In this document: in pieces, positions 12,901 to 23,539 of the stretch
Layout of the letters: each line of letters starts with the position of its first letter
Position numbering within the stretch: position 1 is the stretch's first letter
From: Mactra quadrangularis
Taxonomy: Eukaryota > Mollusca > Bivalvia > Venerida > Mactridae
Reading direction: 5' to 3'
DNA length: 64,000 nt
Assembly (NCBI GenBank): GCA_025267735.1
Contig: CM046300.1
Location: forward strand, 36,899,322-36,963,321
Translations under genes and position numbers: made by a program
The notes under the pieces: model-generated
Seen by the model: the letters and a program-made list of their open reading frames with translations, nothing else
Told to the model about the DNA's origin: nothing
Databases searched by the model: none

Positions 12901-13773
12901 GTTGACTAACATGACACAGCTTTATTATCATGGCGAACGTCAGTGCCTGTAATCAATCCTTATTTATCATTAAGTCAAAGTCAAGTCAAAGTCAAAATAT
13001 TTTATTGACATAAAATATGTGTTCATTGCCAAGAAAAAAATCGGCAGTATTTTACAAATGGCGTATATACAATATTAAATATATACATGTATAGAAAAGC
13101 ACGTGTGCGCAACAAATATATATGGCAGAACACGTACTAAATAAAAAACCAAACAAACATTTAGTTAACATTAAATGTAGTTATATTAACCTGTCACAAT
13201 TTGAATAATTACACGGTCACTGAATGTGTTATTTTTCAACTTCTTTTTAACCATTGAGCCTCCGATCCATATAAATTATTGATAATCTAACTATATATGC
13301 AACGATTTTGAATATGGGAAAAAACAACAAGTTTGAAAGGAGTTAAAAATAACAGATTCAGAGACGGTGTTATTATTTCAGATGTGACAGGTTAATATAA
13401 TAGAACTATATCTAGTTGCTGTATATTTTGTTAGCCTTATCTGAATTCAATCGCCGATCTTCTGAAAAAAAAGTCTCATCATTCCGAGACAACAACAAGA
13501 TATTTTGTTGCAAATTGCCGAGAAAATCCATATAACTTGTAAGTATGTATGTAAGTTATAAAAAGTATGATATATTAATTTCTCTCACCAGGTGGCGTGA
13601 TTGTTCTTATAAGTAGATGTAACGTGCTGGTACCCGGTGGAACACACGAGAACTTGGAACCATTAATGAAGAAATTAGTGAAGGATAAGAAATGGGAGTT
13701 GGTATCACGTGAGGAATGGACTAAATATAATATGAGGTCAGACGCTATTATTTGGTGTCACAAGGTTCTTTGA
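6682..13773 (+). CDS. METTL27: METTL27-like SAM-dependent methyltransferase, five coding exons
   Basis: Five coding exons join in frame to 214 residues: 6682-6780, 9222-9353, 9856-9991, 12715-12810 and 13592-13773 (TGA at 13771). Every intron begins GT and ends AG; phases are 0, 0, 1, 1. Exon 2 has class I methyltransferase motif I, VLDVGAGTGL, at residues 64-73 (glycine-rich SAM loop). Exon 3 has ALDPSQAMLDQAK (about 88-100), whose Asp fits the acidic SAM-ribose ligand at the end of strand 2. Exon 4 has SYDAITGSGIF (124-134), the strand-4 region, and KPGG spans the exon 4/5 junction. Length and order fit the METTL27/WBSCR27 group (human protein about 245 residues). It probably methylates an unidentified substrate in the cytosol or nucleus; no substrate can be read from sequence. 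The ATG at 6682 is the first in an open frame with MYTPIYQ; an acceptor-like 'tttatctag' just upstream (6663-6671) suggests a separate 5' untranslated exon. Intron 3 contains the 145-bp array. Family recognition comes from motifs, not a search. Confidence 0.88.
6835..6993. repeat. Inverted duplication with 53-bp arms in intron 1
   Basis: Arm 6835-6887 is the reverse complement of 6941-6993 with one mismatch; the loop is 53 bases. The duplicated copy at 31949-32000 has only the left arm, so the right arm is newer. A transcript through this intron would fold into a long, nearly perfect hairpin. Confidence 0.85.
10417..12474 (+). repeat. Intron 3 repeat element: about a dozen 145-bp tandem units
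   Basis: After a (GTCC)n tract the sequence repeats a unit of about 145 bases, read as 'ataactcaacaaccactgta', a central 'ttcaccaaattttatg', then 'gggtcaaaggtcaaggtcac'. Unit starts near 10833, 10977, 11124 and 11269 give the period. The array decays toward the 3' side. Short inverted repeats lie near the ends (TTATACGCC at 10422-10430, GGCGTATAA at 12438-12446), and the right end reads AGCTCTTGTT (12462-12471). The whole lies inside intron 3 (9992-12714). It resembles repeats common in bivalve genomes; ORFs in it are by-products of the repetition. Confidence 0.85.
10469..10530. repeat. (GTCC)n / (GTCT)n microsatellite
   Basis: About fifteen tandem GTCC or GTCT tetranucleotides at the left side of the 145-bp array. 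Confidence 0.95.
12600..12640 (+). repeat. tRNA T-arm-like fragment
   Basis: GTAGG-GTTCGAT-CCTAC forms a five-base-pair stem with a seven-base loop like a tRNA T arm and contains a B-box-like GGTTCGATCC. No A box is visible upstream, so this is at best a decayed SINE head. Confidence 0.3.
13186..13395. mobile_element. Small TIR element flanked by TTAA, intron 4
   Basis: TTAA-CCTGTCACA (13186-13198) is mirrored by TGTGACAGG-TTAA (13383-13395), and weaker inverted similarity extends about 60 bases inwards. TTAA flanks suggest piggyBac- or Kolobok-type insertion, although the inverted repeat continues outside TTAA for a few bases, which leaves the true border uncertain. Confidence 0.6.
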
Positions 13774-13834
13774 ACATGTTTTAGTTACAAACAGACATGG
13801 GTATAACATTTAAATACAATTTTATGATGATACA

Positions 13835-13840
13835 AATAAA
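13835..13840 (+). terminator. Candidate polyadenylation signal of the METTL27-like gene
   Basis: AATAAA lies 61 bases after the stop codon. A second AATAAA lies at 14089-14094. Either could define the mRNA 3' end; in such an AT-rich sequence the hexamer also occurs by chance. Confidence 0.4.
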
Positions 13841-13859
13841 TAACAAATACAACAATTTG

Positions 13860-14373
13860 TCACCTATACAGTATGGTCATTCCAGTTTAACATTCGGTCA
13901 ATGATCGCTCGCCGGTGTAGTTATACCCTTTAAAGTAAACCAAGTGTTGGAACCAATTACATTTTCGTATGCTGCGCGTTTTATGCTGTTAAAATTGTCA
14001 AAGGTTTGGTTGTATAGGGTCAAAAAATGATGTTTATAAATGAAAAAGTCTCGTATGGCGAAACGTCGTAAAACTTTAAGTAAACAACAATAAACGTATT
14101 AATATGTGTTGGTAGTGTTTTATATTCATTATACTATAGGGCCAAAAATAGTTTAAGGACAATAACTGCATTTTATCTATGCTAGCGAGGGACCATGAAG
14201 TCTCTCAGAATGTTTGTGAAAGAAGTATATGTTTATATTCTGTAATATTAGTATGTTTTGTATTTCTTTAATACTGCTGAATGCAAAAAGAAGAATAAAC
14301 TTCCCTCTCTTTACGTATACATGGATTAATGCAGATGTATAAGGTTACATGTAAGCAGTCATTTCATGTTGCT
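13860..14373. other. Unassigned DNA after the methyltransferase gene
   Basis: Contains the possible second polyadenylation signal; otherwise no reading frame or repeat was recognised. Confidence 0.5.
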
Positions 14374-14745
14374 AATTATCGCTGCCTAGGCAGCGATAAT
14401 AACAATTATCAAGATTTGAGCATTTTTGTGTCGACACCGGTTGCCTTAAGCCAATCAAAACGATGCATTTGAGGTCACATGATGAAAAAATGGACGTCGA
14501 ACAGTCAAAATAGGGGTGCGTGTATTGACTCGTCGACGCCAGGTTTTGTCGGGTTACCTGTTTGTATTACCAGAAAATATCATAATTAATGTATGAACTA
14601 GTACCAATTTCAAGAAAGTTGCAATATAACATCAGAAAATATACATAGCTTATTGTAAAATGTGTTTTTTTTTAAAACTCGCAATTGTTGAAAAAATGCA
14701 AACCTATCGTCCCTACTGCGGGGCGAATCTAAACCAATGGTTTTA
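14374..14745 (-). mobile_element. Hairpin-ended repeat family, copy 1
   Basis: Reverse complement of 25940-26315 over about 370 bases with moderate divergence. Shared landmarks (minus-strand reading) are 'ataggtttgc', 'acaaacaggtaacc', 'acacgcacccc' and 'ccggtgtcgacac'. It ends in a perfect 26-base palindrome at 14375-14400. No reading frame. Superfamily unknown; an end hairpin recalls Helitrons, but no CTRR follows it. Confidence 0.7.
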
Positions 14746-14749
14746 CATA

Positions 14750-15734
14750 TCGTTACCAGGGCACGCTAATTCCTGGTATTCTATAAATAGACTTGGACGG
14801 CTTAATACGCTGATGCATATTTCTTGAATGTTTTTACTATAAGGAGAATACACGACCAAACGGCGATTTCAATCATTTATGGAAATGCTAATACTTGTAG
14901 AAAGGTATGTTAATATTAAATTTACTTACGATTTACTTTTTCATTGCAATGTGGTATTCAATAATACCAATAATGATAATAGGAATTAATTAAACAATGA
15001 CAATGGAAAAAGTTCAATGTACATGTAGACCTTCATTTGGAACAACCTCGGTGATCATCTACGAAGATATTCCGAATGAATTGACCTTTTAATAAATATT
15101 ATAGATTTCCCAGAAAGAGGCATACTGAACATGGTGAACAATAGAGGTCGAATAATTGACCATGCATGCTAATCTGATTAAAACCCAATCTTAAATTATA
15201 TGCTCGCACACTCGCTTGTTTTAGCAGCGGTCTATAGATTATATGTTTACGGATAGAGGCCATGCATGATGCACTTGAAACTATGATGATGCACATTCAT
15301 TATTTCACTGATGTATAAACAGACTACATTGACATTCAAATTATTATAAACAGTACAAATTAACATTGAAAGTTTTATAAAATAGAATGTCAACAGAGTT
15401 ACTAAACTATTAACTTGTTATAATATTTCACACCTAAATATTGTTTTTAGACTTTCGGCGATTTCGCCGAAAGGCTTAAGTTATACCACAAATCGAAAAC
15501 TATCGACGAAAATGCCTGATCAGTTTAACCTTCGGAGTGATACGTGTGTCTCTGATTTACCACGTAGTCAATTTCTAGGCGATTAAAGTTGTTACGTCAT
15601 CTGACTCGTCTTTGTTTCACTGATCATCGACAGGTGTTTACTTATATTGATAAGCGTGTTGAAGGGACGTAGTCAAACCCCATTAATACACTGAGCAGTA
15701 TACATGTACATAGGGATCATTAAGTATATATATA
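14750..15734. other. Unassigned stretch with one strong hairpin
   Basis: No gene seen. A perfect hairpin with ten-base arms and a TT loop, CTTTCGGCGA/TCGCCGAAAG, lies at 15452-15473. Confidence 0.5.
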
Positions 15735-17463
15735 TATATCGTCGTATCTTAAGATAGTAACCACAGCAAATCAAAGTTTTACATTCTACGTTGAAAAGTT
15801 TATGAAGAACACTTAACAACTTTTCTGAGTATACACAATTCCCATGCAGATAATTTCAACATTGTTAAAATATTTAAACGAACTTTTGTGGGTCAACTTT
15901 GGGATACTATATCTTTCATGTGACACTAAATACGTCAATACACACGTGCATTTCGTGCTTTTTACTCGTATGAGCCAAACGGTTTACATTTACACGTTTA
16001 TTTTGTACATGCCGACATCTATAGCGATTTACACTTTCAGAAAGAACACATAAACTTTCACAAGCCGTAAGTATGAAAGGAATAAGCTTGGAAGAAAGAG
16101 GCCGGGCTATCAGAATGATACATGCTGTCTCATCAGTAAGATAGGTAAATTGATGTAACGTGCACCGGCTACTAGACGTTCAAAAATGGTCTATATACAA
16201 TGAACAGTATTTAAGATATAATATATTTTCCTCAGGCTACCTAGCTTAATGGTTCGTAAAATAATGATGAATTATATATTTACAAGGTGTCAAAAACTAC
16301 TTCTGGCATTACATTCAACAATATGAAATTATCAGGTCTGTACAAACGTTAGGTTAATAATATAAACTGAAAAAGGTTTATACAACTAAGAAAGACGGGC
16401 TACCAGCTGGTATTGAACAATAAATGGATGGGCGATCAACATAGACCGCAGCCGTTTTTAAGCTAGTATACTACAAAGGGAAGGGCACTATATTATACAT
16501 AGGACAGGATAGTGTTAGTGACCAAGCTACGATACCAATAAGCTCGTACTTATATACAGTAAGTAGACGAGCGACAAAAGTGGATAATCTCTGTCGCTGA
16601 ACAATTACGTGTACATATAATTATAATTAAGACCAGGATAAAACATACATAGAGTGGATGGGGTTGTAAGACGTTTGCCGGCTATCATGAGCTTGTCATA
16701 AAATAATCAAGGATATATCATTAAGTCAATATCTATTGCTGGTTCTTCAACATAAAATCTCTATAACTTCCAAACTAACTGAACAGTGTCACCTGCTTAT
16801 CAATATAATATGTACATATAAACCATAAATGCCCCCAAGTGATGGTCTCGTCCCTTTTCTTATCCTCAGGAACGTATTGCTCTAAGAGATCGTACTAGGA
16901 AGGCGATAAACCAATCACATGTGCTATTCTAATCTGAACACTAGCTCTCTGTATACTATATATACATGGATATATTCAACAACGTATACCCTAGACGTCG
17001 CTCCTTTTCCTATGCATTGGAACGCAATGCTCCAAGCGGTCGTACTAAGAGAACGATATTATACTATTATACTCTCGGTCACTTTTCACAACTACAATTT
17101 TTTTTACAGAACGCAATGCTCGGTGCAGGTTACTAAGATGGCAGAAAATAAATGATATTTTTTTACCTTTTATTTTACTCGTCTCAGTGGATACTGGTAA
17201 CGCCCCTCGGCTGGATACAGATAATCTACTCCCCTAACTCGTCCATGTTGATCTTTAAATCCGCGGTTAAGTCTAATTCGCAAGACTTGAGAGAATTAAT
17301 TATTCCAAGAGGTGAGGGAGCTCCGCCTATCTGTATTAATATGGTATAAGTAGGCGGGCGTTGTAAATATCTTTGAATGGATGGCATAATTGTCACTTCA
17401 AAGTGTACGATTTAAAGTAAAGTATTGATGCAATATTTCCGAATTCACTGCAAGATCATTTTT
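15735..17463. repeat. Block A': second copy of block A, with the empty transposon site
   Basis: Copy of 3338-5976 in the same orientation. It lacks the 921-bp element: 'ttactaagatggcagaaaat' at 17131-17150 is the uninterrupted site. It lies 2 kb after the methyltransferase stop codon, as expected for a tandem duplication of the gene region. Homology ends where a short 'aagcgctt' palindrome (17468-17487) begins. Confidence 0.85.
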
Positions 17464-17699
17464 AAAATAAGCGCTTTTAAGCGCTTAACTTATTACGAAC
17501 ATCTCGACAGTCGTTTCGGGTTTAGCCAACCCAAGTCTAAGACAAAGTAGTTCTTCCGACCTCTATTTTACCACAACGACGCAATTTTCTTTCATAGTAT
17601 GTACAAATTGTCTCTATTCTACGAAATTACAGGCAAAAGTGCATCATATGGAACATAAAAGCAATCAAAACAAGCTGTCCCAAAGTTTTTGTTTTATAT

Positions 17700-17789
17700 T
17701 GGGCACGTTTCACAAGGCGAGCGCTAATATGCTACTCAAAATTGCTTTAAAAAAGCGCTAGCTAGCGATAGCCTTGTGGAACATGCCCC
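17700..17789. mobile_element. Short palindromic element of about 90 bp
   Basis: GGGCACGTTTCACAAGGC at the left (17701-17718) mirrors GCCTTGTGGAACATGCCCC at the right (17771-17789) with a few mismatches, and 'agcgcta' occurs inverted inside. It is probably a miniature foldback element. Confidence 0.55.
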
Positions 17790-18618
17790 TTGATATGAAT
17801 ACGCGCAAGGATATCGAACTATTTTTCTATGACGTCACTCAACCAACGGAGAAAAACGAAGTTGCCGGAAAGAGTCGAACTGTATTAACATTGAAAATAT
17901 TGAGGGTAATTAGACGAGATGACCGACATGCATTCGATCGCGATTGATTTGAATATCATCATAGAAGTGTTACAATGATTTTTAAGCGTTTGATCATGTC
18001 TGCATGGCTTATTAGAGATGTACACGCGGACAGCTGAGACGGATAGCGGATGACTGATTACGTACAAATCGGAGGGAGTTTCTCAAAGCAATTTTCAATC
18101 AAATTGTTAGGCCAAACAAATTAAATGAACTTGTATTTTTCTACGTGTTTTTGCAATTCCATATGACTTACCACTGAAATGATCATGACACGTGTATAGT
18201 AAAATTTAGATACTGTATAAAACAATAAGATAGTTATAGACAATACAGACCAGATGAGATATGTGGAATCAGGATTTCTTGGCCATCAAAATGACGCACA
18301 CACATATGCTTATGAATCAAATAGGTTCAGCAGCTTTGCCATTTCCTGAAAACTGCGTGTTTTAGCCGACAAAATAAACCCAAATGGTCATCCACTCGCA
18401 ACATGTCACAATACGCGTCAGCTTCGTACTAAACAAGGACAAGAGCTACGAAAATGCTTAAAATTCAATCGTTATCATTCACGGTACAGAAATTTCGTTG
18501 AGCACACCATAGCTAATATCCCAGAGAATTGTTACCTGTGGTTGTCAGGATATGTGCTGCCATGGTGGTGCGAAGAAAACATTTAGGAATAATTTACAAA
18601 TTTAATTCAATCTATTAC
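17790..18618. other. Unassigned intergenic DNA
   Basis: No gene, repeat or TIR recognised. Short frames on both strands lack any motif. Confidence 0.5.
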
Positions 18619-18630
18619 ATGTAACATTCA

Positions 18631-18937
18631 GCCGCCCGACTAGCTCAGTTGGTAGCACGCAAGTCTACTGATCGAGGGGTCTTGGGTTTGATTTCCTGGC
18701 GGGGCATACTTTCGTGGAGCTTGGTCATGAAATTATTCCTACGGCCGTTCTCCCTCCTACCAATGATTTTTAATTGTGTAGGACAGTTATCAGTCACTGA
18801 CGAAAGTATGCGCTTAGTAGTTGGTGAACAGCTAAATCCAGAGATTTAGCCTTTCCAGGAGGAGTGAGTAGATTGACTGACCGCAGTTATTTGACCTATA
18901 CAATGTGTTGCTACGGCGTTAAACCAAACAAACAAAT
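18631..18937 (+). mobile_element. tRNA-derived SINE, type 1, with 12-bp target duplication
   Basis: The head has an A box (TAGCTCAGTTGGTAGCA) and a degenerate B box, followed by a central region 'catactttcgtggagcttgg' and a 3' tail 'acggcgttaaaccaaacaaa'. ATGTAACATTCA flanks both sides (18619-18630 and 18938-18949). The 66-residue frame inside is not a gene. The same family recurs at 40050 and, as a fragment, at 41650. Confidence 0.9.
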
Positions 18938-18949
18938 ATGTAACATTCA

Positions 18950-21717
18950 ATCAAACATCCCAACTAATCAACAAGTGACAAATGCTTATGTTGTTGCTTT
19001 ATAAAGAATCTAGTTTTAGTATGTTAAATCTTGCTGCAAATGGTTTTCTTCAAAGCTTACATTTAATCCACGAGAACTACCTATGCTTCATGTGGTTTAC
19101 TTGAATTTATTGCATTTCAGTTGTGGTGTAGCCACCCAAATATTTTTCCATTAAAATAATTATTAGTTATTTCCATGTTGGGTCATACGAACATTTAGCT
19201 AAGCAGACAAATAATCTGCTAGTGATTGATTCTCTGCACTATTTAAATTTAACATTGTTAGATAAATGCAACTAAGCCCAAATTTGAAGGCGCTTTCAGC
19301 GATTTGATTACTATTCGGTTATTCTCAATAGATAGGTCCATCTGGGTTTGTGAATAAGTGAAAAATCAACTTCAAACAAATCAGTTGTAAATGTTTTGTT
19401 CGATATTATGCATGTATCAAGGATGTTAATCTAAGTTTCTGAATGCATAAGTATCTTATTACTAGTGCTATGACTATATGAAGAGGGTAAGGTGTAAACA
19501 TTTGACTATTCGTTTTTGATTATCCGATGCTGTACCCTCATTGAAGACAATAAAGGTGTATTCACAAACATGTACTTTCGTACCAGAAAACTGGTTTGAT
19601 TTTCAACAATTATACATATCTTTGTATAGAAATCAAAAATACGACTTCAATGGATTCTTTTTAATGTCATAACACTGCAATAAACTTTGGGAACACTTTT
19701 AATGATGAAATCAAGAGTGTAATCACTGGTGACAAACCAATTGTTTTTAATTATTTGTGGATGTCATTATGATAACTTGCTGTTTCGTATACTTAACTTT
19801 TGCCATTGTCCATACGAACAATGTTCATATTATCTGTGTTTAGCTGCATACTTAGACGGCATGTACATATATAAAGAGCAAGTGCAATGGTAACGGAAAT
19901 TTTATATTGATTATGTAGGTTTAAAATATCGTCAAACCCGTCAAGACTTAAATTGAACCAACAAATGTGTTACTTTTTAGTTGCATTTCATTGCAACAGC
20001 TAACATGAATACAACATTATCATTTTCATATCATTTGTTCTACACAGGAAAACTACCTAAATACTGACATAACAAACACGTCATAAATTTGAAAACTCCA
20101 ATTATCTTGGTCAAACAGAGGACGAGGTTCAGTTGGAACATTAAAAAGTACGACATTAGTTAAGCTTGGGGAAGATTAAAATCAGTAAAAAAGCGCTTAT
20201 TCGCAAAAACAACAACATAGTAACGGAAATTTTGTTCACGGAGATTTCTGCCACCTGACATCGTTTGATCTCTGCAAAATTATTTAACCAAAATGACGTT
20301 TATCTTAATTCAATAAACTAATGTATTTGTGCATGTAATATAAAAAGGGTATAAAGAGGGTCCTACGGAGCCTGATCGCTCACGAAACACCAGATTCTAA
20401 GGGCATCTGAAACAATCTTTTAGCACTTTCCTATTTAGCTGTGCAAAAACTGTGACCTAGAGTTCACAATGCAAAAAAATTAAGCACTAGGCCATACAAT
20501 TTAAGAAATTATTTTAATAAATATTTCCTTACATAACTTCATGCTTATTCTTGTTACCCCTGGGGTGGGCCAATATGTAATATGATGACCACTGGGGCGG
20601 GGTCAATTATGACCCCAGTGGCAAAATTTGAAAAATCTTTGTTGAGGACCTTTATGAGTTGATTTGTGCAGGATTTCGTAACTACAGGCTTTAAAAATTT
20701 GTCAGTACTATTTTTTGTTATATCATATTATAAACATGTATTTATAAAATTATTAAATTTCAAAGAAATTGTTGACGTACGACGCACCAACACCGATCAG
20801 AATAGCTCATCCATAAAGTTCGTGCTCCGATGAGCTAAAATGTAAAAAATCTGCTATAAGCCATTGTCTTATGGTATTTGGTGAACTTGTTTGAGACTTC
20901 TACGTGTTTGTCATTAACCTTTGGTAACAATGGTATTGACTTGAAACCATTTTCAAACTTACCATGTTGTTGTCTTACTTACAAAAAAATAAAATATCCG
21001 TTACCACATAGTAACGGAAATATGATTAATATACCAAACATGGTAACGGTAATTTAAATGACGGAAATTTTTAATTCGTATTGAAATTACGTCGTTTGAG
21101 CTCTATCATGTTATAAACAAAGAATTATTCGATCATCCATGAACAGCTATAGTCAATTGATGTATTAATTGACATTATACCGTTTCAATATAACTGGTAT
21201 TTTTAATAATACCGGTAACGGAAATTTTGCTTATTTACTTTTTATTGACCCCTTTCACATTTGTCATTCAGATACTTTCATATATCATATATACCACAGG
21301 TTTTTGTTAATTTGTTCATAAGATTTTTTAGAAAAGTGTTCTGTTCGCTCTATTGATTTTTGGCGCGTAACGTCACGATACAAATTTTGACGTTACGTCC
21401 GGTTTCACTTTGTAATTTCCGGATTTTAAAAACAGGTCATAATGTGAACGTCAAAAGTTTTCATTTTCAAAATTGCTGAAGAAGGCTTCTCAAAGCCGAA
21501 AATTTCAATAAAGAGTATAATATGGCTAAGACAAAACCTCAACGCGAGCTCGACGAATCTTAACTTATATACAGGGACCTAGCCAGCTTTTTTCCACTTT
21601 TAATCCATAAAAGCGGAAAGCTGGAAACAAATAGAGAATAAAAGGAGCAAAATGATTCATAACATTCTATGTGTTAAACTGTACCCAAACAAAGTGTCAC
21701 ATCACAAAGTAATGACC
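18950..21717. other. Unassigned stretch with a dispersed GTAACGGAAATTTT motif
   Basis: No gene recognised. The 14-base motif occurs at 19900, 20220 and 21215, with shortened or altered forms at 21011, 21043 and 21060. A hairpin CCGTTAC-CACATA-GTAACGG lies at 20998-21017, and another (CCACTGGGG...CCCCAGTGG) near 20587-20623. A degenerate hammerhead-like string is at 21476-21501. Confidence 0.5.
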
Positions 21718-21810
21718 TGGGGCGGATCCAGGATTTTTTTCCAGTGGGGGGGGGGGGTCCAAACTTTTGAACCACAACCACATTATACACATTTTGCAGA
21801 AAAATGGAAC
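21718..21810 (+). mobile_element. Truncated copy of the GGGGCGGATCC TIR element
   Basis: Matches the left third of the element at 35748-36042: 'ggggcggatccaggat', a G run, and 'gaaccacaaccacatt'. The similarity stops at 'aataacaa', exactly where the next repeat begins. Confidence 0.65.
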
Positions 21811-21815
21811 ATTTT

Positions 21816-22345
21816 GATAATAACAAGAGCTGTCAGTAGAGAAAGCATGCTCAACTTAGTATGCGTCACATGAGGATGTGGTTGATGATAAGAAACATAC
21901 ATATTTTAAAATTTGAAAATATAACCTTATAAAGTAAAAACAAACAAAACATTTTTTCCTTGAAATCTTTAACCCTTTCGCTGCCGTAGCAGATTTTTAA
22001 ATGACGTCGTTCTGTGCCACGGCCGTTTTAGCGTTACTGGAAATTGTCGCGGAAAACGAAAGACTATTTTGAAAAAAAAATGCATTTGGAGTTATGCACA
22101 TTGTCGCATGAGATGTGTTTGATAGTAAGGAACATATATCAAAAGTTTGAAGTTGATACCTAAAATAAAACAGTTGCAGTAAAAACAAATATACTTTTTA
22201 AAGAAAACTCTTAGTTCAAGGGGAGATAAATCTGAAAAAAATGTATTTGGAGTTATGAACCTTATCACACGTGATGTGGTTGATAATAAGGAACATATGT
22301 TTAAAGTTTAAAGTTGATACCTTAATAAATAAAACTTATATAAAA
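21816..22345 (-). repeat. Element ending AGCTCTTGTT (reversed), with three decayed tandem units
   Basis: Begins AACAAGAGCT, the reverse complement of the end shared by the elements at 12462 and 62847. A unit containing 'gatgtggttgataataagg' and 'aaagttgatacct' recurs near 21870, 22110 and 22270 with considerable divergence. It resembles repeats I associate with bivalve genomes. Confidence 0.55.
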
Positions 22346-23535
22346 CAGCTGCTGTGTTTATCTTATTGAGGTCCTTTCAAAGGAATATATTAAATAAGCT
22401 AGAGGAGATCACTGCGTAAGTTATTTCATTTAAAAAATATTCTGACAAAATCTCATACTTTCATGTCAGAATCATTCTTCAATTTCAAAAATAATGTATG
22501 GTACATTTTTCTTTATCACATGCATTGAGATGGAGATGAATAATTCTCGATAAAACGTTTGACTTTTAAGATAAAGATGGTTTATTTTGTTTAAACAATG
22601 CCCGGTACCATTAAGTGACGGAAACGTGCCGGTTTTAACATCTCTAAACGACGTCATCTAAACAAACGGTGCGTTGGTAAGTAATTCCGTTGTAAAAATC
22701 ATAAATAAATATTTTAATGAGGAAATGAATGAATAAAACGACCAAATATATTTTGAATTGTTATCATGGAATAAGCATCGTAAAAAGCACATTTGAAATT
22801 ATTTCGTAAGTGGAAAAGGCCATGAGGAAGCTGTAAATATTTTTAGCCAATAAAAAGACGCCAATAGCTTCAGCCCATTTTAAAACTTCCTGTCTGAATC
22901 TTTTGGATGCGAAGAACGGTTCAAAAATCAACTTCCGCTTAATTGCCAAGATACCATACTGTACAGAAACATATTCGCGTTTACCGTAAAGCTCGCTTTT
23001 CGAGCTCGCTATTAATATGGGTTTAGGTGCTACACAAGACGCGGAAAGAAGCTGACTTATACTTACATTTTTCTTCTTCATTCCGCCAAAAATACTCCAT
23101 AAGGCATTGCGTATTTTAGTTATAGTCTGTAACTGTGACGTAGAATACTACGTCATTGGTATGTAATCTTGATGAGCAGATGCTTGAAAAGACTGAACAG
23201 TTTTTTTTATTAATTGATCCGTATTGTCGAACGCTTGTTGTGCAATTTTCTATAGAGCGTCGCAATAGGTAAAGCGTAAACCAGCCTTTAATCTTGATAA
23301 GCAGATGCTTGATTAAGCGTCTGATAAAATTGATGAAAATGGCGGCGCCCATGTAACTAGTAGAGATATTTTTCAAACTCATACTCATATACTCAGGTAT
23401 ATTAATTTTTCATTGATTTTATCAGTTTTTTTCAATTTTAAAGAATTAACGTACGTCATACACGTTATCTAAAAGCGCTCAAAGCCCTCGCGGGGCCTTT
23501 GGCTCCGCTCGGGTTTTCCGCGTATTAAATATATA
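22346..23535. other. Unassigned stretch
   Basis: Two minus-strand frames (22764-23081, 105 residues; 23116-23388, 90 residues) have no recognisable domain. A 24-base string around 'cttgataagcagatgcttga' occurs twice (near 23166 and 23288). A GC-richer segment at 23478-23520 stands out against the AT-rich background. Confidence 0.4.
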
Positions 23536-23539
23536 TAAA

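Noticed and set aside
12970..13000. LINE 3' end from repeated 'aagtcaaagtc'
   Set aside because: Only three short repeats in A/T-rich DNA and no reverse-transcriptase frame nearby.
22764..23388. Two minus-strand frames of 105 and 90 residues as a gene
   Set aside because: No recognisable domain, no convincing splice sites and no conserved composition.
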